A stretch of DNA of 64,000 nucleotides, taken from contig JAUJYZ010000191.1 of the NCBI GenBank assembly GCA_033675265.1, forward strand, positions 170,823 to 234,822, given 5' to 3'. The translations under genes and the position numbers were made by a program. Positions 49,408 through 61,924 of the stretch are shown here, piece after piece (position 1 is the stretch's first letter; each line of letters begins with the position of its first letter). Below the pieces are notes generated by a model that saw only the letters and a program-made list of their open reading frames with translations, searched no databases and was not told where the DNA came from. Origin of the DNA: Actinostola sp. cb2023. Taxonomy: Eukaryota; Cnidaria; Anthozoa; Actiniaria; Actinostolidae.

Positions 49408-50240
49408 ATTACTCGGGCCCAGGCCGCAGGCCGCCCGAGTTAGAAAATGCGGATTTCGGTAGTAGTAGTAGTAGTAGTAGTAGTAGTTTTGTTCGGCTCC
49501 AAAATGACGAGTATGCGAGGTATTTAATCGTATCCGGAGTTTCAAGATTACTCAGCAGATTTGAAAAGATAAACGAGAAACAGGACTCAAGTAGATTTTG
49601 AATCTTAGTTTTGAAAGCAGCTGTAGATCTTCAAGCTATTAAAAGGTCAGGATTCTAGTTCATCGTTCAATGACTAGAAGTGATAAAAGGACTAGAAGCT
49701 CGCTTAAAATATTTTTTTTTTTAAACAAACCTGAGGCCGTTATCGGAACCATCTGACCTATGCAACCTCAAGACGTATCATGTTCGTACTCACCGGACTA
49801 ATAGTCTCCCTCGTCACTCAACTGTCACTGATTGTCATGACGTCAGAGAAATTATATTGTATTGAAGAAGATGTCCTTGTTTTATTCGACGTTCGAACCG
49901 TAACTCGAACCCGAACTCGATTCCAAACTCGACGTTTCGGGATCTGAAGCTAGAGAGGGGGCCTTTACACAAACTCATCAAAATCAAATCAATTGAACTC
50001 AAAGTCAAAAGGTAATCAAATGAACTCAAAGGCAAATCAAATGAACTCGACACATACATGTATATACATAGTCTCCCTCGTCACGCAACTGTCAGTCATT
50101 GTCAGGTCTCTCCTCGCGCAGCTGACATTGTCCTTGTTCTTCAACCAACTGGCATTCATTTTCAAGTACTTCCTCGAACAACTGACATTTTCCTTTTCAC
50201 AATGCCCGAGTCGGAACGCTCATTGAGCGTCTTGTTATCA
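49408..50240 (+). mobile_element. Dispersed element, right copy (CTCGGGCCC start)
   Basis: Start palindrome ACTCGGGCCCAGGCCGCAGG then GAGTTAGAAAATGCGG, (TAG)n, GATCTTCAAGCTATTAA, CTCCCTCGTCACGCAACTGT, and tail GCTCATTGAGCGTCTTGTT. Same orientation as 14696-15995. Confidence 0.55.
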
Positions 50241-50361
50241 ATACATTTCAGCAATAGACCATTAGTTGTCTCTTGAGACTTGAGTTGAGTTAAAAAATAT
50301 ATGTTGCGTTCAACTGATGATTGCATTATTTTGCTATTAGTGATAGCCAACAAAATGTTAA

Positions 50362-52317
50362 AGTGCCTATAACCCCCAGTTTGATGTCAATTTTAATAAA
50401 AAGTACTTGATTTTATAAGATGTTCTGCGAAAAAGATTTTCGATTCTGAGCAATCCTTGATTTGTTATGAATTTTTGAAATATTTATTTTGAGGTCCCAC
50501 TTGTCTTTTTGAAGACTGGGTCGAGTGACGTCTACTGAACCACTCGAAAGCGGCTTCCAATTTCACATATGTATACTAGGAATTTTATCCAAAGAACAAG
50601 GACTTTTGCTTCTGAATTTCGAGCATTGAACGACAGAAAAACGATTAGGATCCCTTGAAAAGTAATCCATAGTATCCTTATAATGGCTACTACAGAGCAA
50701 TTACGAGTATAAAATATAGTCTTTACGGCCTGCATTATGAACGTGAAACTCAGGTCGGTGAAGTATGTTTACACCCCGCGGGTTCACTATCCAGTACTGA
50801 AGTCATCGATCAAAAGCAAAAATAATCATGGAAAACAGTCTGGGAAAACAGATAACACGAAGACAATATGTTGTATGAGCAATACATGTGTCCATGATAC
50901 AAGAAAACTAACACATCGGACATATTCATCGTATATTCATCATATCGACATACGGTACGTACAGCTATGCATGTAGACATGCATGTACATATGACTCTAT
51001 ATTTATGTGAAGTCCCGTTTGGGTCGAATTCCGTACATGAAACTGTTTTACCTCTACTATATTTCTAAGGGTAACTGAGGATAATTTTTTATAATTTCTT
51101 GTGTACAATCACTTTTTGCACATTTATTTGCCGTATGTCCGTAAACAATAACAATTTTATAATAGTCCAAGTCGGTATTTGGGTCTATTACGTTGTTAGT
51201 CTCCCTCGCAGCCGTATTTTAGTGTCTGCCTGAGAAGTGTATTGTACTACAGAACCAACAACGGAGAGATGACAACTGTGATTTACAATAAAGATAGAAT
51301 TAAAAACAGTGAACACATTTATTTGCGATATTTACTTTATATTATCATGTTAAAATATGAAGTATTTTTCAATAAATTCTATACCCGGTCTATAACAAAA
51401 GAACAATTATTACTCTTCTTTTTTGTTTCAGATAAACCCACTGAGTATGTCGGTAATAAATAGTGATGTCAGAGAATCCACATACAACAATGCTGAATGC
51501 TAGCTATTGGGATCGAATACAAAATTGTAGATTGAAATACAGCTTGTATGCGTACAGTAACAATTTAATTGTGTGTATTTCGGTGATATAAACCTCACTC
51601 CCATGCAGTGTTGATATGCAACCTTTATAGGTATAAACATAAAATATGTATTAGATAAAAAGCTTGAGCTTTTATTACGGTTCGGCACAAATCCCACCGT
51701 TATCGAGTTTAGGTCTCAGCGGCAGTGATTTCGCCGTCCTTTAGCTGGTCGGTCATCGCCTGAGATAGGAATAAATGAAGACCAATACCTTCTTGAAGGT
51801 TTGGGTAATTGTTACATCCATAAACCATGCATCTAGTTGACTTTTTTACAAGCGATCAATCTAATTTTTGAAGTCCTGTAGCTAGCGTTGTGCCAAAGGG
51901 ATTCACCCGGCCATTTGCATTAATAATAATTTGTTCAGCCGTATATATAGGGCTCAAAATGTAGCTTATTATTGACAGTAAGATTATAGAATACTGTGTA
52001 CTGCTCTATGCCGCAATTAAATTCAATATGGGCTCCTGATAGACCTGAATAAAGTGAAATCTCTCAGAAGTTCTAGTGATTTTGGGATACGTTCGGTTGT
52101 TGTTGTCCCTACTGGACGTCACAACCGAGCTCGGCCCAGTCTCCCAACATCATTGATCCCGGGTCTGCAACCGCTCGGAAAAAGCCGTTTTTAACTACTT
52201 TCAAAAATTCATAACAAATCAAGGATTGCTCGGAATCGAAAATCGTTTTCGCAGAACATCTTATAAAATCAAGTACTTTTTATTGAAATTGACATCAAAA
52301 TGGGGGTTATAGGCACT
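50362..52317. mobile_element. 1.96-kb TTAA-flanked element with ~120-bp inverted ends
   Basis: AGTGCCTATAACCCCCAGTT opens the left arm; its complement closes the right arm. TTAA lies at 50358-50361 and 52318-52321. The interior has no long frame, so it is probably a non-autonomous piggyBac-type element. Confidence 0.85.
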
Positions 52318-52321
52318 TTAA

Positions 52322-53640
52322 CTGACAACATATGCCATTATAATGATACTAGTGGTGTAATAGGTCACATATTGCTCATCACATACTTCTCGCAGCACTT
52401 CGCTTGCTTAAAGCAATGACTAGTATTAATTCAATATAGATCGATGGAGTTTGTTACAGGATTTCTTTAAAATACATTTTCATCTCGTAATGTACTTTTT
52501 TGTTCTCATCACATTTTGACTTCATCTCTGCATCTATAAAAAAAGAGTACAGACACACGGCGAAATGGAATCTATTTGTTTTATATAATATTTTGAGGAT
52601 TGCGTGATTTTGTGACGTCATCTGTGTGTCTGTACTCTAATAACGCACCTGAGCGTACACAATCCTCGGTAACCCAGGGCTACTCACTCAGTGGGGCCGA
52701 GGGCCGGGAATCGGGACTTGCGATCACCACAAAAACTACTTGGAAACTATTTTTAAAGTAATGCGATCGTACATTTGTGCGCATCACTTCTGCACACGTA
52801 TTTTTATTGGATGGGCTACCTGTGGAATGACTTTTCCAATATGGTGGACACGAGGGGAATGTTGCGAAATCTATTTCAGTGACCTACCATGCTTTTTCCT
52901 GTAAGTGTATGTGAGTGGCACACGGTATGTCAAAGGGGAATATTGCGAAATCTAGTTCAGTGACCTACCGTGCTTTTTCCTGTAAGAGTAAGTGAGTGGC
53001 ACACGGTATGTCAAAGGGGAATATTGCGAAATCTATTTCAGTGACCTACCGTGCTTTTTCCTGTAAGTGTATGTGAGTGGCACACGGTTTGTCAAAGGGG
53101 AATATTGCGAAATCTAGTTCAGTGACCTACCGTGCTTTCTCCTCCTGTAAGTGTATGTATACTAAAGCTAAGATTGTACAGTCTTAACGTACGTATTGCA
53201 ATATACTCATGCTAATGTGTGTTAAACCTTTATTCGTTGATATTAAATATATACAACTGTTGCATTTGCCTGTTACTTTTCACCTATAGAAGATCCTTTT
53301 ATACCTTCCCGTCGTCCGCAAATGGCCCTAGCTGCCCTGCCCTGCCCTGTCCCCCCACCCATGTGAAATAAGCGGGGATGATCGTAGGAATGTTTGAATT
53401 AAACCTCTAAAGGAGACCATTCCGGTCGTGGCTTTAGCGTTATTTGACCCCTAACAATAATTATAACAACGTTATTTGAAAATTAAGATGACAATAGTTA
53501 CAAAAATTGTGTTAACAGGGAGGAACTGAATCCCCGTATGAAGTTTATAATAAATTATAAGTTACAAATCTATATATGAATACAAACTATAAAATATTAA
53601 AATTATGGACTGAAATATAAGATACCTGATCTATAAAATA
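52322..53640. other. No gene recognised
   Basis: Positions 52545-52640 contain a weak inverted ACAGACACACGG / CTGTGTGTCTGTAC motif. The tandem array at 52858-53150 is listed separately. Otherwise AT-rich. Confidence 0.5.
52858..53150 (+). repeat. Tandem repeat, ~81 bp x 3.6
   Basis: Units start near AATATTGCGAAATCTA and contain CAGTGACCTACCGTGC and GAGTGGCACACGGTATGTC. Confidence 0.9.
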
Positions 53641-53648
53641 CTAAACAA

Positions 53649-53941
53649 TATACAGTCAATGTCATTAAATGTTGTCCAGATAAAAAGAGATTAACACTAC
53701 AATAAATGTCACGTCTCATTCTATATTCGTTTTGCGCGCGAGTAATCTTAATTTCAAAAGCATAAATCACCTCTGCCTGTGAAAACAGGCATTGTTAAAA
53801 CTCTGTTCTCACACTGAGGTGATGTTTGCTTTTGAAATTAAAATTCCACCAGTGCAAAACGAATAAATTATGAGACACGTGACATTTATTGTAGTGTGAA
53901 TCTCTTTTTATCTGTACAACATTAATGACATTGACTGTATA
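53649..53941. mobile_element. Foldback MITE with ~130-bp arms
   Basis: ATACAGTCAATGTCATTAA... inverted at the right end. The arms cover most of the element (CACTACAATAAATGTCACG, TTTCAAAAGCA), so transcripts would form a long hairpin. Confidence 0.85.
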
Positions 53942-54344
53942 CCATTCTAAACCAGAAATATTACAGATTTGCTGCTTGATTGGTCTAGACCACCAACACA
54001 ATGTAGTTTTGATATCAATTTCTCTGATATGTGTAATTATACTAATAAAAACAATTTGGCTCGGTTAATATTCACCAATAATCACTTATAATTATTAAAT
54101 ATGACGTAATTTTTGACCAATCAGAACGCACGCATCGGTATATTCGACAGTGTAATTGTCATTTCTAAGTCGACGTCGTACATTTGCAAACTGACAGTGA
54201 AGTTATTACTCAATTCGCTCACAATGAAAAGTCAAAAAAGAAATCTTTATTTACACACGATAAAGCCTAAACCTGTTTTCCACGAGCGCTGTGATTATCG
54301 TAGCAGGTGATTTTACTTTTGAAGGCTTTTTTTTTATATGTCAG

Positions 54345-54920
54345 TGGGAAGACTGTTCTATGAGATTGCTCCACGGTATCTGTAACTGATCTAGTCGTTT
54401 CTATTCATTACCAAACCTGTACACGTTTACCATATACAGCTATTTCAAAAAAGGTTGGTGAAGGTTTTGTTGCATCTTGCATGTTGCATCTTGCATACCA
54501 AGCCCGAAATGCACTATGGGCGATGTGAATGGAGTCAGCGAAAGGTTACAACAATATGGACTTTATCTTCGCAATGTGAAGCCGGCATATTTTCTTCTGT
54601 ATGTGCATGCTGACATTATTTACATATGATCCACAATACATTTCGGGCTTGGTATGCAACATGCAAGATGCAAGAAAACTGGCACCAACCTTTTTTGAAA
54701 TAGCTGTATATAGAGTATACAGTATATGTCAGAGGGAAGACTGTTCTATGAGATTGCTCCACGGTATCTGTAAATCTAGTCGTTTCTATTCACTGCCAAA
54801 CCTGTACACGTTTACCATATATATAGAGTATACAGTATGTGTCAGAGGGAAGACTATTCTATGAAATTACTCCACGGTATCTGTAAATCTAGTCGTTTCT
54901 ATTCACTGCCAAACCTGTAT
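54345..54920 (-). repeat. Three ~95-bp copies of the TRIM 3' end
   Basis: TGTCAGAGGGAAGACTGTTC ... CTGCCAAACCTGTACAC at about 54340, 54727 and 54838. The third is continuous with the TRIM frame. A MITE separates copies 1 and 2. Confidence 0.85.
54436..54707. mobile_element. MITE family C, copy with TGCATCTTGCATGTTGC interior
   Basis: ACAGCTATTTCAAAAAAGGTTGG ends flanked by TA; subterminal ATACCAAGCCCGAAATGCA is inverted too. Confidence 0.85.
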
Positions 54921-57140
54921 ACATTCACCATCGCATTGCACTACAATGACTTTACCACCTCGTGTAACAGCGACATCAATAGGTCCATTCATTTGACCAA
55001 GACGAGAACCATGGCTTCCAAAGGAACTTATAAAATCACCCTCGTGTGTGAACACTTGAACACGGTGGTTATTACTATCACAGACAAGAATCATGTCTGC
55101 ACCATAAACAGCAAGTCCATATACATGTACACCATCAAACTCACCGTCTCTCTTCCCTTTCTCTCCAAATTTATGCAAGAAATCACCATTCTCATCAAAA
55201 ACGCAGATACAGTTGTCTTTGTAATAAGATATAAAGTATTTACCGTTATGATAAGCAAACCCAAAAAGATACCGCAGATTAATGACAGGCGGGTTGATTT
55301 CAATTCCTTTGACAAAATGTCCAGTTTGTTTGGCAAACAACTTTATATGGGTTTTGTTTGCATCGACAGTGCGCGCTAGTCTAAACACGCCAAATTGTGA
55401 TCCGTTACGCACATGTCTAAAAGTTCCACCCCTTTTTGCTTGTAAACAGTTCTTAGGTAAGTACCGTCCAGGCCAAACTCTTGTATCCTACCATTACCAT
55501 CTAGGTTATCGCAAATATTCTGTTTTCATTGAAGACTACACCACGTGGACGACTCAGTTCACCGTCTCACCTCGCACGTACATTCCATCAACAGTGAATA
55601 TTGCAATGCTGTGATTACCATAGTCAGTGATAGCCAGTATCTCTCCGCTATCACTTAGTGTTACTCTAGTGGGGAGAAAGCCCTTTGCTGTTGTTTCTTT
55701 TCCAAAAACTCTCACACTTTGAAACTCTGCTCTAACATCAATTGTGTATACTTGCTGTGGAGAGTTTTTGATCGCTTTTCCTCCAATGCTCACCAGAATT
55801 GTGTACGGTGAAGGTTTCTCTGCGCTGTACGTGACGTTGTATTTTCCAGTTTCACTTTCAGTGACTTCATTTTCCACCTCGTTGCCGTCAATATCTTTGA
55901 TTTGTACATCAATGGAGCCTTTATTCGTGGAGCAAACTTGTCCTTCTGCATTTTTTGTCACGATGCGAAATTGATTAACAAAACCACATCTGACGTAATT
56001 GCGACATTCTATAGAGCAACGTGACGGGTCTGTCACGCTCTCCACAATCTTGCCAAGTTCTTGTCTGACGTATTTCATGGGTAGTTGGTAATCTACATGC
56101 TTGGCGGGCTTGGTCGACAAGATCGATTTCCTTTCTAGCAAAGTGTTGCATATCTCTTGAAGGGTTCGATAGCTTTCTAGAATTTGAAGCGTCAAGTTTT
56201 TTTCTTCCATTGTGTGACACTGATGTTGAAAGTCAGCGAACTGTTGGATGACAGTGTTCAGTTCACTTTGCTCTTCATCGTTTGTTGTTTGGTCTTGACG
56301 AAGCATTTCGTCCAACGTTCTCATCGTTGCGTTGTGATGATCTTGTAAGATCTTCATTTGAGCTTCTTTCTCGTCGTCAACTTTCTTCTTTGCCGCGTTA
56401 ATTTCGTTTTCAAATCTAGACATGTTTTGCTTGGACAATTGTAATTCTTTCTTGTATTGTTCCTTCAACGGATTCAATCGATTCATGTCACGTCTAATAA
56501 CTTGCTTAGCATCTTGAGCTGCTTCTTCTACGCTCACCTTGTCATGAGTACTGTGAGTTGTTGCGGCACACTTCTGGCAGATGCATTTCAAGCAAGTCTG
56601 ACAGTAGTATTCCAGCTTGTTTTTCTCATGGAATTTCTCCTTACAAAACGCGTGATTGTAGATGTAGCTGTTCAAATGTTCTTGGTTGAACTCAGACAAC
56701 ATCGTGACTTGATGATCGCGAAATGTTTTCAAGGTTTTGTGGGAGTTGGCGCAATCCTCACAAACGATACCTCCGCATTGAGAGCAAAACTTTGCAACTA
56801 ACATCACATGGTTTGCACAGGAAACACATTCTGGCAGTTCCCGTTGGTTCTGTTCCTCAGCTTTTCTCCCCATCACATTATACAGCTGCAACAGTGAGTT
56901 AAGGCTGAAGGAAGAAGGTAGCTTCGAGACATCACCTCCTTGCACGTCAACTGGAGCTCTACAAGTAGGACACGTCAGTCGCTTTCTTTGGTTTTTGCAC
57001 GTTTCGTTCCACTTTGCGATGCAATTAAAGCAGAAACTGTGAAGACACTGAAGTGTTTTGGGCTCTGTAAATATGTCATTACAAATAGAACACGTTAATT
57101 CCTTCTCCAAGTCTCGAACGAACGCATTAAGTTCCGCCAT
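54903..57140 (-). pseudogene. TRIM-NHL (TRIM2/3/71-like) E3 ligase, frameshifted
   Basis: A single exon starting at ATG 57140. RING: C17, C20, C32, H34, C37, C40, C57, C60. B-box regions at about 104-145 and 166-207 (FCSQCGGIVCEDC, YYCQTCLKCICQKC). Coiled coil at about 210-350, filamin-like domain at about 390-490, then NHL repeats. The first frame ends after 528 codons (55554). Homologous NHL sequence continues to 54903 in other frames, with shifts near 55553, 55505 and 55375 (LSRPRGVVF, then GNGRIQEFGLDGTYLR, then SQFGVFRLARTVDANK). Three shifts in under 200 bp argue for a decayed gene, although the RING and B-boxes are intact and a truncated ligase could still be made. Such intronless TRIM genes are often multi-copy. 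Confidence 0.85.
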
Positions 57141-58544
57141 TCTTCTGTTGTTTAGCTTTAGTGGGATTGTTCTTCGACCGAGTTCCGAGAAGTCGATATG
57201 TCAGATGGATATCCATTACCATAGCAACGATGACGTCTGAAGGTCACACACCGTTGCGAACAACTTTGTGAAATCCGGCTGAGAGTAAATACGAAGTAAT
57301 TTGTTGAGGTATAGGGTATTGTGTTGGAACTACTCAGGTCTGGGTAGAGTACAAACAATGTGTTTTCCTGTGAAACAGTGCTAGAGTGGTTTACATTCAC
57401 GTATAATACAGATTAGTACACTTTATTGCACAGGAAGCCCGAGTAATTAATGAAATCATTTGCTCGTGTGAGTCAGTATTATCATTTTTAGGATAAGATT
57501 GGGAGGGGAGGGGAGGGGGTTTTTGCGCCCTCACGAAATGATGTCTTGCCCAGCTAATTTAGGAAACAGGGGAAAACCCGAATCATAGCTCAGTGACCTT
57601 GTGTCAGTGTGTTTACAACTAAGTGGTAATGTATAGTATGGATGTCTACATTTTGCTTAGGTTGCACTTCCAGATTCAGTGATAAACCTTCAAAGATTAT
57701 GTAATAAATACGCTATGTACAAGCCAACGTACGTTGTTTACCTTTTATTGAATACGTTGTTTACCGTTTATTGAATACTTGTAACCTGTCCAGACATGTT
57801 TGAAACAAACAAAGACGTACCTTAACACGCATGGACATAATGGGATATGTCACGCGATACTTTAGCCTTGGCATTCCTCGAGTAATGCGTTAGCCGATAT
57901 CTTTGTGTTGGCCACTATTTTGTAAGATTGGCATATTTTTCCATTCAACCAATCAACGTTGGAAAATGCGCCGTCCAACCTGATTGAGTTAACCAAAACA
58001 CTCGTCCCGTTGTGGCATGTCTGGCTAAACATTATAAAAGGAATTCACTTATTAGGAAAAGTGTTGTTGATCTAGAAGCAGCGTCAGAGTGACTAGCATT
58101 GTATTTTATTGGGCAACTTGTAATAAACCAGAAGAACCGATCCTTACTGTCGTGCTTGCCTACGCGCCGACTAAGTGGTCCCCTAAAAATAGCAGTCTTT
58201 CGATCGTTCTTTTCTCTTGCTCTCCCTTCGTTATCGCTCTTTTATCCCTTTCTCTTTATATCTTATAGCTTCTCTCCTTCCACCCATCATCATCTTCTCA
58301 CTTCCACTTCCCACTAATCATTTTCCACTTTTCACTTCCGCTTCTCACTTCCACTTTTCATTTCTCACTTTCCACTTCTCACTTCCACTTCCCACTAGTC
58401 ACTTTCCACTTCCGCTTCTCACTTCCACTTCTCTTCTTCTCTTCTCTTTCCCCCCTTCCCTTCTCTCCTAGTCCCCTTCCTTCGTTTATACACATACCAT
58501 ATGTATCTTAATTATCTCCTAATCTATTTTTCTGTATTCTTCAG
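57141..58544. other. No gene recognised; CT-rich tract
   Basis: Positions 58190-58470 repeat CACTTCCACTTCTCACTT words (pyrimidine-rich). 57400-58100 is ordinary AT-rich DNA. Confidence 0.55.
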
Positions 58545-58709
58545 GTCAAAGCCATCTACCTCAGCCCAACTCAGTTCTCAATCGAAGACGGACTCGTGAC
58601 ACCGACTCTAAAATTCAAACGTCCTGCTTTGGCTGTTCATTTCGATGACAAGATCAAAACAGTTGTACGAAGAGATCGAAACTGGGCCACAGAAGAAGAA
58701 TCCGTCTGA
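58545..58709 (+). pseudogene. ACSL: Orphan last exon of long-chain acyl-CoA synthetase
   Basis: After a good acceptor (TTCTTCAG) the frame reads VKAIYLSPTQFSIEDG and LVTPTLKFKRPAL, the conserved C-terminal segment of ACSL enzymes (fatty acid + CoA + ATP to acyl-CoA). It ends with TGA after 55 codons. The exon looks intact, but no upstream ACSL exon on this strand was found back to 9.8 kb. I therefore take it as a remnant; distant upstream exons are possible but unlikely. Confidence 0.6.
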
Positions 58710-58834
58710 TAAGAAAGGCTGGTAGCTGGGTGAGGCACTCAGCTACATCGATTCGCTGAACGGGGTCTCCACTGCAGTCTATTCCACGTCTATCGTACGG
58801 GTCTCAGTTATACCAACTTATCGTCCATGTATAA

Positions 58835-59555
58835 CGCCCGGGAGTAGGGGGAGAAGGGGGGGGGGGGGGGGGTGGCGGGGTGGGGTACTTGATCCGTTTT
58901 TGGGTATAGGGGTGCCGCTGAGAGTTTGAAACCCTTACCCTGTTTAGGACAAAAAAAACTAAAATACATACCCTGTTAGGAACCTGTTTAGACACAATTT
59001 TAACGCGTTTAATTGCCCTATATCACTATGACGTCACATCAAAACAATCTATTGTTTAAACGCTAAGGATCATGATCGCGAGAAGGGGACAAAACAGCAA
59101 CAACACAAAGGATTTCGCAAATAAATGTATTTTACAGACCGTCTGAAAGTGATAAAAGTCACCAAACACAGTACATATTGTGGGAAAAGCATCGATAAAC
59201 ATAATATCTGGAAACTAGCCAATTTGAAATCAAGCAAACCGCAGCAGAGCAGATTTAGTTCAAACTTCTATTGTTCTTCACGATTCTGTCCACCTCATAA
59301 ATAAACCGTTGCGTCATAATGGTATAGGGCAATTGGCAATTGCAATAAATTATTATCTTGGATCTCGGATGGTTAAATACCGGATAAAACCATATTAAAC
59401 GACGATCATCGTGCATTACCATACCCTGTTTAGGACAGACTCACATAAAATTATATACCCTGTTCAGGGCAGAGTGGCCAAAAACCATACCATGTCCAGC
59501 GGCACGTCCCCCGTATAGCCCATATATGGGAGTACCCCCTCCCCCGGGGGATAAA
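58835..59555. mobile_element. Element with G-rich ends, relative of 45662-45842
   Basis: AACGCCCGGGAGTAGGGGGAG ... ends inverted as GAGTACCCCCTCCCCCGGGGG. TACCCTGTTTAGGAC recurs four times. About 720 bp, with a G run at 58857-58872. Confidence 0.7.
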
Positions 59556-60319
59556 CGTGACATATCGTTGTAAGCCGTATAATAGACCATGTGTCCGAGC
59601 CCATCGTGCCTGATAATATCGACTTTAAGTAACGCAGTATTATCTCAGTTTACAACAAATCGTTTCGCAGTCGATTTACTTTTGTGCACGCAAAGCATCA
59701 TGGGTTCAGACATAGAGTCTTTCAAACGTACGAATTACAATATACTCATGTTAATACCAGTATACGTTAAACCGGGACCTTTATTCGTTGATATTAAAGA
59801 TATACAACTGTTGCATTTGCCTGAATGATCCGAGCTGCCCTGCCTCTAGACTTTCTCAAAGTCGCTCCCTCATTCTCGCGACGCTATCAGAATAAAAAGT
59901 GTGATCGACTTGTGGCAAGTCTACCCTGCCCCCTCCATCGCATCGTGATTGACGGTTCACAGACAGCTATATAATATTTGTGTTGTGTCGCAGAAAACTT
60001 TTGCAAAATGCGCCAAGCGCTTCCCGCCATTACGGTATCCCTGTGTTTCTTGAGCCCCGGTCAGTGGTTTCCTTCATAAAAATACACATTTTATCGTGTT
60101 TGTGAACACTTCGCGTGTTTTGGTCACAAATTTACTGTTTTTACTGCTCAAAATGAAGTACAAACCTTTGCACGACTGTTCTTGTGCCATATCCTACGTG
60201 TTCCAGCGCTAGGCGGGTGTTTTGAGCGCCAAAATCCCGCTCAGGGACATTTCCCCTGCATCTCAAGTACTTTAGTTGTGTTTTTGAGGCAAGTTTGTGC
60301 TTGATTCAAAGTTTGAATC
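59556..60319. other. Upstream of MINDY4 exon 1
   Basis: No gene recognised. Positions 60010-60250, with several GCGCCA/GCGC motifs, are presumably the MINDY4 promoter and 5' UTR. Confidence 0.4.
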
Positions 60320-61726
60320 ATGGATGACATCGAGTCACTGACTGCTTCACTTGTTCGTGAATATCTGAGCAGAAAGGTGAGAAGTAATGATACTATCTTA
60401 CAAATTCAACGTATTTTACAAGTATTTCTGTTTGGTGATGAGAAATACCAAGTATTAAAGACGACTGCGGTGTTGTAAGTGTCACTAATTAATGGCACAG
60501 GCAGCCCAACCATTGTTTCTGAGGCTAATTAATAATTATTTTTAAAAAAAATATTTGCATGCACGCGTCTTTTTTTATGGGTTTCCTGTGGTAGAGCGTG
60601 CGCGCATGCAATACGTAAGGTTGGGTTTCCTGTGCATAAAAATGTATGATGTTGGGATCCCTGTGCGCATTACGCGCGTCCCGCAGTACATGTGTATATT
60701 GCTGCGGGCACGTCCCGCAGGACATACACAGGGATCCCAACATTATACATTTCTATGCACAGGGAGCCCAATATAATACGTATCGCGCGCGTGCTCTACC
60801 ACAGGAAACCCATCAAAAAAAGGACGTGCGCATGCAAATATATATTTTTAATAATTATTAATTAGCCACAGAAACAATGGTTGGGCTGCCTGTGTTAATG
60901 GCTACAAAAATAACGTATTCTGTCTGGAAGTATAACTTATTACACTGTTTGGTCGTCAAAACTAGGCTTTCTAGAGGACGGGTAGTACATGTACATTTAA
61001 TTCTTCACCAGATGAAGTAACTTAAAGGGGGTTAACTTAAATATGGGGATACAGTTCCCCCTTTTGACACCCTTTTTTGCCATTATTGTCATCTTTATTT
61101 GCAAGTAAAGTTGTTATGATGTCATAGATTTTATGGATGTTTCTGTCCATACATGTTTACTTAGGCCGTGTTTACACTTGATCACTTTGCTACTAGAATG
61201 TACAAATCAGAAAACTAAGGTTAACCGCTCAAGAAACAATAGTTTTCTAATTTCTACCAAGGTTTGGTATTTCGTTTACTTCTAAGTGTAAACACCGCCT
61301 GATAATGTTGTGATGTATATAAGGGGCTTAAACATGCCTTACAAGTTATGGATCAAGAAATGCCACGGAATGAGAACAGGTAAATGTGTGTCCACCTCTG
61401 CAATTGTTGTGGTCAAGGTTATTGTTCAAAGTACAATGTACAAAGTACAATATTATTGCACACACAACGTACTCTTGTCAATATTGCTGACAATGCTGCA
61501 CACTGTGTCTTCACCTTTTGAAACTCAAGCTTGGTTTTTAAAAGTCCATGAATGTTATTGTCTGCCTTCAAATGTCAGGCAAACAGTGCCATTCTGCAAC
61601 GTCACCAATAAATTACAATGTAACGTGGTTTCATTGTGTTCAAATTGTATTATTCTTACAGTAACTGATCAGTAACCGCGCACAGCTTGCCAAAGAAGTG
61701 CACATTGAGAAACTGATCAAGAAAAA
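60320..61726 (+). pseudogene. MINDY4: MINDY4 (FAM188B) exons 1-3, cut off
   Basis: Exons 60320-60376 (MDDIESLTASLVREYLSRK, LisH-like), 61324-61379 (GLKHALQVMDQEMPRNEN) and 61673 to about 61726 (NRAQLAKEVHIEKLIKK) keep phase and match, as I recall it, the N-terminus of MINDY4, a Lys48-specific deubiquitinase. At about 61727 the sequence changes to an ACSL exon and the MINDY4 frame hits TAG at 61737. No catalytic domain is present. Confidence 0.7.
60495..60894. mobile_element. 400-bp near-perfect palindrome (CACAGGCAGCCCAACC ends)
   Basis: The arms span almost the whole element, with nested CCTGTG/CACAGG words and centre CGTCCCGCAG. Direct repeats TTAATGG at 60488-60494 and 60895-60901. MINDY4 intron 1. 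Confidence 0.85.
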
Positions 61727-61822
61727 CTACTGGAGCTAGGATGTGTTCCTTCACAAAATACTTATGTTGGAATTTGGTCCAAAAACTGTGTGGAGGTGAG
61801 GCTAATTAAACACACTTGAAAC

Positions 61823-61924
61823 CACAGGCAGCCCAACCATTGTTTCTGAGGCTACTACTAATAAAGCACAGGGAGCCCAATATACTGTATAGACATAGAA
61901 GCGTTTTTACTTGGGCTGCCTGTG
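61823..61924. mobile_element. Short relative of the 400-bp palindrome
   Basis: CACAGGCAGCCCAACCATTG start and CTTGGGCTGCCTGTG end; 102 bp, in an ACSL intron. Confidence 0.8.

Noticed and set aside
52858..53150. CRISPR-like array
   Set aside because: Contiguous ~81-bp tandem units without unique spacers, in a eukaryotic genome.
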